Assembly: GCA_900316355.1 (NCBI GenBank)
Contig: ONCQ01000006.1
Coordinates: 1-64,000, forward strand
DNA: 64,000 bases
Source of the DNA: an uncultured Prevotellaceae bacterium
GTDB taxonomy: Bacteria > Bacteroidota > Bacteroidia > Bacteroidales > Bacteroidaceae
Direction: 5' to 3'
Both the position numbers and the translations under genes were made by a program. Positions 8,669-17,890 of the stretch are shown here, one piece after another (positions within the stretch are counted from its first letter, which is position 1; every line of letters begins with the position of its first letter). Below the pieces are notes generated by a model. The model saw only the letters and a program-made list of their open reading frames with translations, had not been told where the DNA came from and searched no databases.

Positions 8669-10471
8669 ATGAAACAGTTTATTCAAAACATTTTCAAGCA
8701 TACCTGCTATGTCTGTGCAGGATTACTGCTGGTCAGTTGTGGTGATTTCTTGGAGATTACCCCGCGTGACATCGTCACGGAGAATAATTTCTGGGATGAG
8801 AAAAAAGACGTGGACCAAATGGTGACCGGCTGCTATACGGCTATGCAGAACGCTGCTTTTGTGAACCGTTGCATCGTGTGGGGTGAAGTCCGCGGAAAAG
8901 ACGTGGACGGCCGCTCTGATATCAGCGGTTTCGATGACCTTTATCAGGCACTGGTGAACAATCTGTTGCCCTCGAATCAGTTCACGGACTGGTCATCCTT
9001 CTACCATGTCATCAATAAGTGCAACACGATTATCCGCATGGCTCCCGAGGTACACGAGAAAGACCCCTCCTACCGACAGAGCGACATGCAGGCAACCATC
9101 GCCGAGATGACGGCATTGCGTTCGCTGTGCTACTGGTACCTTATCCGCACCTTTGATGCTGTGCCGTTCTATCGTGAAAGCGTGCAGCAAGAGGATGAGG
9201 TGCACTATCTCGCTCCCTCCTCCTTCGATAATGTGCTCAACGAGCTGATTACCGACCTGGAGTCCGTGAAGGCCAGTGCCCTTGATCACTATCCGTCCAG
9301 TAACGATGACGGTGATTTGGCCACGTATAACAGCAATTGCAACCGCATCACGCGTTCGGCCATCAATGCCATGCTGTGTGACATGTATCTCTGGCGCGGC
9401 GACTACGACAAGGTGATTGCCTGCGGCGACGAGATTCTGAAGGTGAAGAAGCGCGATTTTGAAAAGAATTACAATGGCACGATGATGGGCAGCTCATACG
9501 CTCCTGAGGCCATCGCCGCCTCTTCGGGCAACTTCACCGCCTATCTCTACAGGAGTACATCCACAGACCCCAACAATGCCTTCAACGCCATCTTTGGTGT
9601 AGGCAACAGCTATGAGAGCATCTTTGAACTATCATTCAACAACACTGGTCTCACTAGCCCCTACATCAAGAGTACAGCATTGGCCGAGATGTACGGTAGC
9701 GGCAACGGCGATAAGAAGTATGGCGTGGTCAACGATGGTGCCGGATACCTGCGTCCCGTTAGCGACTTAGTCAATGAGGCTCAGGGTGCCAGCGGCAAGT
9801 GGTCGGTGTTCCGTAATTTCTATGACACCCGCTATTTTTGCAGCATGCGTGTAGATGACGGCTACAATGAAGGTCTCATCCGTAAAGGTATGGCATATAG
9901 ATTCGCCGTCTTCGTTGATGGTGACAAGTTTATCAACTATGTCAGTTCAACTGGCCAGTCACCCTTCCTCCTGCACTCCAATGATGACCGCAACTGGATT
10001 TTCTACCGTCTGACAGATGTCCTGCTGATGCAGGCAGAAGCCTACATGATGAAATCCACCTCCGATCCGACATCAGAGACCAATCTGGATCTGTGGGCCA
10101 AGGCGTTTGACAGGATTGAGGTAGTCTCCAACCGCTCTGTAACGAATCCCAGCAGCCAGCTGAAGAACACGCACGTGGCCACCCGTGACCGCGGTATGCT
10201 CCAGGAGCTGTTGCGCAACGAGCGCCGTGCAGAGCTGCTCTTCGAAGGTAAAACATGGTATGACATGCTCCGCTACTGCCGTCAGTCCGGCTACGATATG
10301 GGCGACCTCAACAGCGTGCCTGCCAAGTGCGGTTCGCGTAGTTCATCGAAGCCTTTCCCCAGCTGGGCACATGTCTTCTGGCCCTACAACAAGGATGAGG
10401 TGAAGAAAAATCCGAACCTCACGCAGAAAGGTATCTATCAACAGGGTGATGATGAGGAGGAAGACTCCTAA
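8669..10471 (+). CDS. SusD/RagB-family surface lipoprotein
   Basis: Lipoprotein signal with lipobox LLVSC at about residue 25, followed by GDFLEITPRD, a typical SusD opening. The 600-aa protein carries the helical TPR-like scaffold and the C-terminal signature RNERRAELLFEGKTWYDMLR. SusD proteins form the ligand-capturing lid over SusC. It pairs with the SusC gene 24 bases upstream. The acidic residues just after the lipidated cysteine fit surface export. The ligand cannot be predicted from the sequence. Confidence 0.94.
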   Translation: MKQFIQNIFKHTCYVCAGLLLVSCGDFLEITPRDIVTENNFWDEKKDVDQMVTGCYTAMQNAAFVNRCIVWGEVRGKDVDGRSDISGFDDLYQALVNNLLPSNQFTDWSSFYHVINKCNTIIRMAPEVHEKDPSYRQSDMQATIAEMTALRSLCYWYLIRTFDAVPFYRESVQQEDEVHYLAPSSFDNVLNELITDLESVKASALDHYPSSNDDGDLATYNSNCNRITRSAINAMLCDMYLWRGDYDKVIACGDEILKVKKRDFEKNYNGTMMGSSYAPEAIAASSGNFTAYLYRSTSTDPNNAFNAIFGVGNSYESIFELSFNNTGLTSPYIKSTALAEMYGSGNGDKKYGVVNDGAGYLRPVSDLVNEAQGASGKWSVFRNFYDTRYFCSMRVDDGYNEGLIRKGMAYRFAVFVDGDKFINYVSSTGQSPFLLHSNDDRNWIFYRLTDVLLMQAEAYMMKSTSDPTSETNLDLWAKAFDRIEVVSNRSVTNPSSQLKNTHVATRDRGMLQELLRNERRAELLFEGKTWYDMLRYCRQSGYDMGDLNSVPAKCGSRSSSKPFPSWAHVFWPYNKDEVKKNPNLTQKGIYQQGDDEEEDS

Positions 10472-10497
10472 TCATTCCCATAAATTATAGTATCATC

Positions 10498-12642
10498 ATG
10501 AAAAAGTATTATAGACTTCCCGTTTTTACCCTTGTGGCGGCACTGGCGTTGATGACGCTGGGTGTGACGTCCTGCAAGGATCATATCGCCGAGGAGTATC
10601 AGAAGACAGAGCAGAAGGACATGCTGAGTGACTTCCTTCAGAAGAATGAGGACTTCTCACTCTTTGCCCGCATGGTTGAGAAAGCCGGTAAGATGGATCT
10701 TTTCTCCACCTACGGAACCTACACTTGCTTTGCTCCCACGAATGCTGCTGTGAACAGCTATCTGGCCTCTATCGGTGCTTCCTCCGTAGAGGAGATTTCC
10801 AACGAGGAATGTGACACGCTGGTGAGCACCATGACCATTGCCACCAGTGCGATGGCCCTCTCTGACCTACGAGGCATCACCTTCATGGAAGAGAACAATA
10901 TGTTGGGGCGTGCTCTAAAGCTGGAGGAGGTGCCCATGACCATCAATACCGAGTTTGGCGAAGAAGAGGTCTCCACCTTCATCATCAACGGTACCGGCAA
11001 GGTTATCTATGAGCTGGCCAACGATACGGTGCTGAACGGCTTCGTACATCCTGTGGACGGTATGGTGCGCGCATCCAGCGACCTGTTGCCCGACGTCATC
11101 AAGAAAGACCCCACGCTGACCATCTGGTCCCAGTGTCTGATGCTTACGGGTCTGAACAACGACATGGTCCGCCGCAAGGATGAGTCCTACAACTACCACG
11201 ACTTTGAGGAACTAGAGGGACTCTATCACTCCGATAACCACAACAACTGGTGCTGGGTGCCTCGCACACGCAACTATGGCTACACCGCTTTCTGCGTGCC
11301 TGACGAGGTGCTGAAACACTACAGCGAGTATGAGGACGTGTCCTACGGAAAGAACATCAACTCCTGGGAAGACCTCTACGACTATGCCTGCACCGTGTAT
11401 CCCGAAGGGGCAGGGGAGAGCTATTATTCTAAGACCGCCAGCGCACTGAAGGATCCCCGCAACCCGCTGCACAAGCTGATGGCTTACCATGTGTTGGACC
11501 GTCGCGGCGTGTATGAGAAACTCTACACCAACTGTACGATTCTGCGTACACTCATCAACCCCACCGAGTGGTACCCGACGATGAGTCCGCTTTCTACCTT
11601 GAAGGTCGAGTGCGTCTATCCGAACAATGAGTTCCACGAGGATAGCGAGCAGACCTCTCTGGACAATCAGCCTGGTGTCGTCTATCTCAACCATATCTAT
11701 GACCCCCGTCGTCCTAACCTCTACGAGCGTGGTGCCATGGTCTATAAGGATGTGGTGGAGGAGATGCGCAACGACCAGAACTGCGAGAACGGTGTCTATT
11801 ACTACATCGACCGTCTGATTGACTATGGTCAGGACACCCGCGACCACGTGTTCAACGCACGTATGCGCATGGACCTTTATACATTCTGGCCTGAGTTGAT
11901 GAACAATGACATCCGCACCATGCAGACAAACCTCCTGAACGATGCCACCGACAGCAAGACGACAGCCTGCAAGAATTACATCTTCCCCAACGGTTACCTT
12001 GACAATGTGGAGTCTAGCAATGATGGCGACTTCATCTATCAAGGTGCCCGCAACTACTATTGGAGCTACGAGGGCGATGAATTCAACCTGCGCTCCGACC
12101 AAGGTCTGTATGACATGACCTTCCGTCTGCCCCCCGTGCCCGATGGCCAGTACCAGATTCGTCTGGGCTTCGCTCTGATTCCCAGCCGTGGTATCGGTCA
12201 GTTCTATGTCGATGGTCAGCCTGTGGGCATCCCCTTGGATATGCGTTCAACAGGTTGGGCGGACAAGACCGGCTGGCAGAAACTACTTGTCAACGATAAC
12301 ACGTCCAAGTACATGGAGAATGCAGAGCAGAACAAGAAGGACCTGCACAACCAGGGCTGGTACCACGGTCCGGCCAGCGTACGCTGTATCAACATCAACA
12401 ACTCCAGTCCTCTGAAGGATCAAGATTTGACGCTCAGCAACTCGCACCCGTTCTGTAACATTGCCAACACGATTCGCCGTGTCATCTACACCGGCCACCT
12501 CTCTGGCGACAAGATTCACACCATCCGCATCCGCAGCGTATGGTCTGAAGGCGGCGCAGAGCTGATGTTCGACTACATTGAACTCGTGCCAAAGAGCGTT
12601 TATGGTGTGGATGCCGTAGGCGTCGGCGAGGATGACCTCTAA
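10498..12642 (+). CDS. FAS1 lipoprotein with C-terminal beta-rich domain
   Basis: Lipobox GVTSC followed by KDHIAEE predicts a surface lipoprotein. A clear FAS1 domain spans about residues 40-195 (YTCFAPTNAAVNSYL; later NGFVHPVDGMV). A second, diverged FAS1-like unit follows (about 198-345, with YGYTAFCVPDEVL). Residues about 500-700 form a beta-rich module (YDMTFRLPPVPDGQYQIRLGF and FYVDGQPVGIPLD) that looks like a jelly-roll or carbohydrate-binding fold. That last call is inference from strand pattern only. It starts 26 bases after susD and belongs to the same operon, so it is probably an accessory ligand-binding subunit of the SusCD machine. Confidence 0.87.
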   Translation: MKKYYRLPVFTLVAALALMTLGVTSCKDHIAEEYQKTEQKDMLSDFLQKNEDFSLFARMVEKAGKMDLFSTYGTYTCFAPTNAAVNSYLASIGASSVEEISNEECDTLVSTMTIATSAMALSDLRGITFMEENNMLGRALKLEEVPMTINTEFGEEEVSTFIINGTGKVIYELANDTVLNGFVHPVDGMVRASSDLLPDVIKKDPTLTIWSQCLMLTGLNNDMVRRKDESYNYHDFEELEGLYHSDNHNNWCWVPRTRNYGYTAFCVPDEVLKHYSEYEDVSYGKNINSWEDLYDYACTVYPEGAGESYYSKTASALKDPRNPLHKLMAYHVLDRRGVYEKLYTNCTILRTLINPTEWYPTMSPLSTLKVECVYPNNEFHEDSEQTSLDNQPGVVYLNHIYDPRRPNLYERGAMVYKDVVEEMRNDQNCENGVYYYIDRLIDYGQDTRDHVFNARMRMDLYTFWPELMNNDIRTMQTNLLNDATDSKTTACKNYIFPNGYLDNVESSNDGDFIYQGARNYYWSYEGDEFNLRSDQGLYDMTFRLPPVPDGQYQIRLGFALIPSRGIGQFYVDGQPVGIPLDMRSTGWADKTGWQKLLVNDNTSKYMENAEQNKKDLHNQGWYHGPASVRCININNSSPLKDQDLTLSNSHPFCNIANTIRRVIYTGHLSGDKIHTIRIRSVWSEGGAELMFDYIELVPKSVYGVDAVGVGEDDL

Positions 12643-12680
12643 TCATCGTAATCCCAAGAAATAGTATATACATTCAGATT

Positions 12681-14549
12681 ATGAATACGAAACAATATTT
12701 CAATGCATTCATCGCCCTGACGGTCATGCCGCTCGCTGTGGTGTCATGTACCGATGCGTGGGATGACCACTATGGCGACGAAGCTGGTTCCGGCATTGTC
12801 GATGCCCCGTCTCTGTGGGAGCATGTCCTTGCAGACCCAGCCCTGCAGCCCTTCAGCAAGGTGGCCAAGCATGTGGGCTACGATGCAGTGCTGCAGTCAC
12901 CGCAGTCCTTCACGTTGTGGGCTCCCGTCATCACCGATGAGCAGGCTGACAGCGTCATCGCCCTCTATGAGGCTCAGAAGAAAGAAGTCGATAACAATGG
13001 TAACCTGCGCAGAGACCAGGACAACACCGCTATTACGCAGTTCATGCAGAACCACATGGCCATGGCCGGCCGCTCGGTGAGCTCGCTCACCAACGACTCC
13101 GTGCGTATGTGGAACGGCAAGTACATGGTGATGACAGCCAACGACCTCAACGGCGTGCGTTACCGCGAGAAGAACATCATTGCCTCCAATGGTGTCATGT
13201 ACAAATTGGAAGGCAAGGAGACCTTCTTCCCCAACCTGCGTGAAATCCTGGCCCAGAAAGAGTCCATGGACAGCGTGGAACACTTCTATCGCATGTTGGA
13301 CATCTACAGGCTCGATGAGCAGGCATCCGTGATGCAGGATGTGGTGGACGGCGAAATCGTCTATGCCGACTCCGTCCTGCGTCTGTCTAATGATTTATAC
13401 AGTTGGCTGGCACATATCGAAAGAGAGGACAGCTCCTATATCTATCTTGCACCTACGAAGGAGGTGTGGAAACAGGAGTATGAGAAGTACTACAACTGGT
13501 TCAAGTATGTGGATGACAGCAGACTGGGCAATCGCGACTCTGTCCGCCAGATGAACGCCCGCATGGCTATCAACTGCGGCCGTTATTTCAACGCAAACAT
13601 CCAGAATCGCTCCGAGGACCAGCAGAAGGACTCCCTCATGAACACGCTCTACGTGAACAGCCAGTACAATTGGGGACTGAATGTTTTCCATCATCCACTG
13701 GCAGACAATGGTATCTTAGAGGGTCTCAACCCCACAAAGTGCTCCAATGGCCTGCTCTATGAAGATGTCAATGGCCGAATTGCTGACACCCTGACCATTC
13801 GTCCGAAGCTCTATCTCCGTCCGTGGGCTATCAGCAATTTCAAATCACGTCTCATTAAGCCGCAGGGCAGCGAGTCCTATTCCCCCGTAACGACAGCCAC
13901 CAGTCGTACGGTTGTGGACAAGGTCGTCTATAATGATCAGGAGGTGACATTCCCGGAACTGAGAGAAAAACAGTATGTGGAGTTTGAACCGGCGACCTAC
14001 AAGAGTACGACCAACAACAACACGAACTTCTATTTTTACCTGCAGGACACCTTCTCTGACCTTTACTATAATGTATATGTGGTCATGGTACCTGAATATG
14101 CACGTGCTAACTACGATGCTGAGAAGATTCTGCCGGTGCCCTTCAAGGTATATTTCAGTGAACGCTCTGAGAAGCCCGGTAGCAGTACGGACAAGGTGGA
14201 CCCCGATGCTGGCAACTTCGGCCGTGAGAGCACACTGTCAGTGCCGGAAGGCGAGACACATGGAAGCGGTAGCACCTTCGAAGCAAGGGGTGATGCAGTG
14301 GAACTCATCTGTATCGACAAGGCCCGTAAGTTCAACTTCGCGTCCTTCAATTCGTTCATCGCGATGGAGCCTACGCAGCGTTACCGCTTCTATTCCACCG
14401 CCAGCCGTTCAGAGATGAACAACAAGGTGAAGTCCAATATCCTGCGTATCAACCGACTTATCTACATCTCGTTTGAGACGGAAGAGGAGGCTAAGAATTT
14501 CAAACTGGAAGTATCCGATTTGTCTAACCTGAAAGAATATAGAGAATGA
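12681..14549 (+). CDS. FAS1-like surface lipoprotein, 622 aa
   Basis: Lipobox AVVSC followed by TDAWDDHYGDE gives a strongly acidic stretch after the cysteine. An N-terminal FAS1-like domain covers about residues 35-175 (SLWEHVLADPALQPFSKVAKH; FTLWAPVITDEQ; SNGVMYKLEG). A second unit may span about 185-350, and the C-terminal 250 residues are beta-rich without a domain I recognise. FAS1 similarity is weaker here than in the two upstream lipoproteins. The stop codon overlaps the start of the second SusC gene (ATGA at 14546-14549), mirroring the FAS1-SusC junction at 5210. Confidence 0.82.
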   Translation: MNTKQYFNAFIALTVMPLAVVSCTDAWDDHYGDEAGSGIVDAPSLWEHVLADPALQPFSKVAKHVGYDAVLQSPQSFTLWAPVITDEQADSVIALYEAQKKEVDNNGNLRRDQDNTAITQFMQNHMAMAGRSVSSLTNDSVRMWNGKYMVMTANDLNGVRYREKNIIASNGVMYKLEGKETFFPNLREILAQKESMDSVEHFYRMLDIYRLDEQASVMQDVVDGEIVYADSVLRLSNDLYSWLAHIEREDSSYIYLAPTKEVWKQEYEKYYNWFKYVDDSRLGNRDSVRQMNARMAINCGRYFNANIQNRSEDQQKDSLMNTLYVNSQYNWGLNVFHHPLADNGILEGLNPTKCSNGLLYEDVNGRIADTLTIRPKLYLRPWAISNFKSRLIKPQGSESYSPVTTATSRTVVDKVVYNDQEVTFPELREKQYVEFEPATYKSTTNNNTNFYFYLQDTFSDLYYNVYVVMVPEYARANYDAEKILPVPFKVYFSERSEKPGSSTDKVDPDAGNFGRESTLSVPEGETHGSGSTFEARGDAVELICIDKARKFNFASFNSFIAMEPTQRYRFYSTASRSEMNNKVKSNILRINRLIYISFETEEEAKNFKLEVSDLSNLKEYRE

Positions 14550-17500
14550 AATCACTAAGCTTATATTGTCTCTCCATGTTCCTGGTGTTGCCGGGCGTAG
14601 CCCTTGCCCAGGACGACATGAGCATGGATGAAGCAGATACCGTTGTCGTTCGCCACATCCGCAAGACAACGAAGAAAGAGGAGGCTGTGCGTGAGATTTC
14701 AGGTAAGGTCATCAGTGCCCAGGGCAAGCAGCCCCTAGCCGGTGTCCTCGTGCAGTCCATCGTGGGTGACGGCTATTCCACGCTGACCGATGAGAATGGT
14801 GATTTCACCATGAAGGTGCCTCTCTACTGTTCAGCCATCAATGTGACGCTGCCTGGTTACAACACCGTGCGCGTAGGTCTGAACAGAAGTGGCCAGTTGA
14901 ATGACATCGTCCTGCACAGTGAGGCGGCCCCCGCCCTCTACAGCGCAGATGACAATATCATGAATGTCGTCACGGCAAAGGACTTCGACTACTCCAACGC
15001 AGTCAACATCGCATCCGAAATCCAAAATCGTCTAGGTGCCGATGTGCTCACCAGCCAGCGCAGCGGTCTCTCCGGTGCCGGCAGCTACATGCAAATCGGC
15101 GGTGTTGGCAGCTACCTGACCAATGCGCAGCCGCTCATCGTCATCGATGGCGTCATCACCGACATGCAATATGGCCGCGAGATGTTGCACTCGGGTTTCT
15201 ATAACGATGTGCTCTCCAATATCAATGTCAATGACATTGAGAGCGTGGAAGTACTCAAGAATGGAACCGCTCTCTATGGGTCCAAGGGTGCCAACGGCGT
15301 CATCGTCATCAAAACAAAGCGCTGTAGCTCAATGGCTACCCGCATCGCCGCTTCTGCCAACGTGGGCATTGAGACCGAGCCACGTCACTTTAGCATGATG
15401 GATGGATCGCAGTTCAAAACCTATGCCAGCGACCTGCTGAGCACCACGGGTACGACACTGCAGAGCTTCAAGTTCCTGCGCGCTGATAACCCCAACTACT
15501 ATTGGGTGAACAAGTATAACAACAACACCGACTGGACTGACGGCGTCTTCCGCTTGGCTGTCAAGCAGAAATACGGATTGAGCGTACAAGGTGGTGGTGA
15601 AGTGGCCAACTACATGCTGTCGCTGGGCTATAACCATGGCACCGAGACCATCAAGGAAGCCAACTACAACCGCTTGAACATCCGCTTTAACACGGACATC
15701 AAGCTGTCGGACTGGGTGAATGTACGTTTCGATGCCTCCTTCAGCAACACCACACGCAAGCTGTATGACACCGGTGCTCCCGCGGACTACGAAAACGGCA
15801 CGGTGACGTCGCTCAACTTCCTGAGCTATGCCAAGTCCCCGATGCTTAGTCCCTACAGCTTCGTGGCAGGCACCAACGGCCCTGGCGTCATTAGTGATGC
15901 ACACTTGGACATTACTCAGGAAGATTATCTGGCCGAGGTGTCGCAACTGACCAATGCCAACTACGAGCTGGCCAACCCACGTGCTATTCTGGAGTATGGT
16001 ACGGCACAGAACAAGAACTACTTTGACAACTCCTACCTGAACCTGTCCATTACCCCGTCATGGAAGCCAAACAAGCACCTGAGTCTCTCCACGCTCTTCA
16101 GCTACTCGCTGGTGAACACTAATGAGAAGTACTACATACCCATGAACGGTGTGCCTGCGTTCCGTGTAGCCTCCCTGAATGTCGGTTCATCCAAGATGTC
16201 CAATATGATTGCGTCGCTCTACAGCAAGCAGAATAGCATCCTCAGCGACACCAAGATTGCATGGAACAATCGCTACGGAGCCCACAGCATCGATCTCCTC
16301 GGCGGTTTCCGCTTCATGAACGAGAGCTATTCGCTGACGCACCAGAGCGGTTACAACACAGGTAACGATAAGACTCCGCAGATTTCCAGCACCGATGAGC
16401 GTTACCGTCGCATTGGTGGTTCCATTGAGAACTGGGCGTCGTTCACATGGTATGCACAGGCCAAGTACAATTTCGCTAACCGCTACTATGTTCAAGCTGA
16501 TTTCTCCATGGACACCAACTCGCAGTTCGGCCGTAATGCTAAGAGTGGCATGAAACTCCTCGGCGTGGCATGGGGCCTCTTCCCCAGCATCCAGGCCGGA
16601 TGGGTCATCACCAACGAGAAATGGTTTGACGTGAAGGGTATTGACTATTTGAAGCTCACCGCAGGTTACAGCCTGAGCGGTAACGATGCGCTGCCCTTCG
16701 ACGCTTCTCACACCTATTTCAAGAGCAACCTGTTCCTCGGACAGATACCTGGTCTGAGTCTCGAGAATATCGGTAACACCGAGTTGCAGTGGGAGACCAC
16801 AGGCCGCTTCAATGTCGGCCTAGAAGGTCATTTCATCAACAACCGTCTGTCCGCCAGCATCAACTACTTCCACAGCTGGACCAATAACCTGCTGACACTG
16901 CGCAGCATGAACTTCCTCTCCGGTATCGATCAGAGCTGGAGTAACGGTGGTAGCATGGAGAACGGTGGCGTCGATGTCCACCTCTCGGGTCATATCATCT
17001 CGATGAATGACTGGAACTGGAGCCTTGGTGCTAGTGTTGGACATTATATCAATGAGTTGACAGCATTACCTGACGATGCCCGATATGAGGATCACACCGT
17101 ATTAGGTGCTACCATCCGCAGCCAAGTGGGTCGCAGTGTCAATGGCTTCTATGGTTTGCAGACAGCTAGCACCGACAATGGAACCATCGTTTACGCTACG
17201 GCTGAAGAAGCAGCCCGTGACGGGCTCTATCGTCTGCGCGCCGATGGCGTCACCCGTGATTATTTCACCAGTGGTGATGTAAAGTATGTCGATCAGATTA
17301 CTCACCATGACACGCCAAATGCAGCTGGCGAATACGATTATCGCGACGGTATCATCAATGATGATGACCGCGTGTTTATCGGCGATGCCAATCCCGATAT
17401 CTATGGTAATATCTGGACCTCCTTGAGCTACAAACGTCTCACATTGGACATCGGCTTCAACTACAGTTTGGGCGGCGACATCTACAACTATATGCGTCAG

Positions 17501-17881
17501 CAGTTGGAGTCCGGTAGCCGCTTCATGAACCAAACGACCGCCATGCTGAGCCGTTGGAGCCATGAAGGTCAGGTGACCGATATGCCCCGCGCTGTATATG
17601 ACGATCCCATGGGTAACAGTGCCTTTAGCGACCGCTGGATTGAGGACGGCAGCTATCTGCGCCTCAAGAATGTGACCATCAGCTACAAGCTGCCCATCAA
17701 CAACACGTACATCCAGGGAATCACCGTGTGGGCTCAAGGCACCAACCTTCTGACCTTTACCAAATACCTGGGTTCCGACCCCGAAGTGTCCATGGGTAAC
17801 AGTGTCCTCTTCCAGGGCATTGACCGCGGCTATCTCAGCTCGGGACGTATGTTTAACGTCGGTGTGAAAATCAACCTCTAA
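14546..17881 (+). CDS. Second SusC/RagA-family TonB-linked importer
   Basis: Signal peptide (1-21, ending ALA), then an acidic and basic spacer not present in the first SusC (about 22-48). A carboxypeptidase-regulatory-like domain (about 50-125), plug (about 140-260, with PLIVIDGVI and YGSKGANGVIVIKTKR) and barrel to residue 1111 follow. It is clearly divergent from the SusC at 5210, so the two pairs are not a recent duplication. SusD follows after 9 bases. The order FAS1-SusC-SusD repeats the first half of the operon, suggesting an ancient module duplication with change of substrate preference. Confidence 0.95.
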   Translation: MKSLSLYCLSMFLVLPGVALAQDDMSMDEADTVVVRHIRKTTKKEEAVREISGKVISAQGKQPLAGVLVQSIVGDGYSTLTDENGDFTMKVPLYCSAINVTLPGYNTVRVGLNRSGQLNDIVLHSEAAPALYSADDNIMNVVTAKDFDYSNAVNIASEIQNRLGADVLTSQRSGLSGAGSYMQIGGVGSYLTNAQPLIVIDGVITDMQYGREMLHSGFYNDVLSNINVNDIESVEVLKNGTALYGSKGANGVIVIKTKRCSSMATRIAASANVGIETEPRHFSMMDGSQFKTYASDLLSTTGTTLQSFKFLRADNPNYYWVNKYNNNTDWTDGVFRLAVKQKYGLSVQGGGEVANYMLSLGYNHGTETIKEANYNRLNIRFNTDIKLSDWVNVRFDASFSNTTRKLYDTGAPADYENGTVTSLNFLSYAKSPMLSPYSFVAGTNGPGVISDAHLDITQEDYLAEVSQLTNANYELANPRAILEYGTAQNKNYFDNSYLNLSITPSWKPNKHLSLSTLFSYSLVNTNEKYYIPMNGVPAFRVASLNVGSSKMSNMIASLYSKQNSILSDTKIAWNNRYGAHSIDLLGGFRFMNESYSLTHQSGYNTGNDKTPQISSTDERYRRIGGSIENWASFTWYAQAKYNFANRYYVQADFSMDTNSQFGRNAKSGMKLLGVAWGLFPSIQAGWVITNEKWFDVKGIDYLKLTAGYSLSGNDALPFDASHTYFKSNLFLGQIPGLSLENIGNTELQWETTGRFNVGLEGHFINNRLSASINYFHSWTNNLLTLRSMNFLSGIDQSWSNGGSMENGGVDVHLSGHIISMNDWNWSLGASVGHYINELTALPDDARYEDHTVLGATIRSQVGRSVNGFYGLQTASTDNGTIVYATAEEAARDGLYRLRADGVTRDYFTSGDVKYVDQITHHDTPNAAGEYDYRDGIINDDDRVFIGDANPDIYGNIWTSLSYKRLTLDIGFNYSLGGDIYNYMRQQLESGSRFMNQTTAMLSRWSHEGQVTDMPRAVYDDPMGNSAFSDRWIEDGSYLRLKNVTISYKLPINNTYIQGITVWAQGTNLLTFTKYLGSDPEVSMGNSVLFQGIDRGYLSSGRMFNVGVKINL

Positions 17882-17890
17882 TATAAAGAT

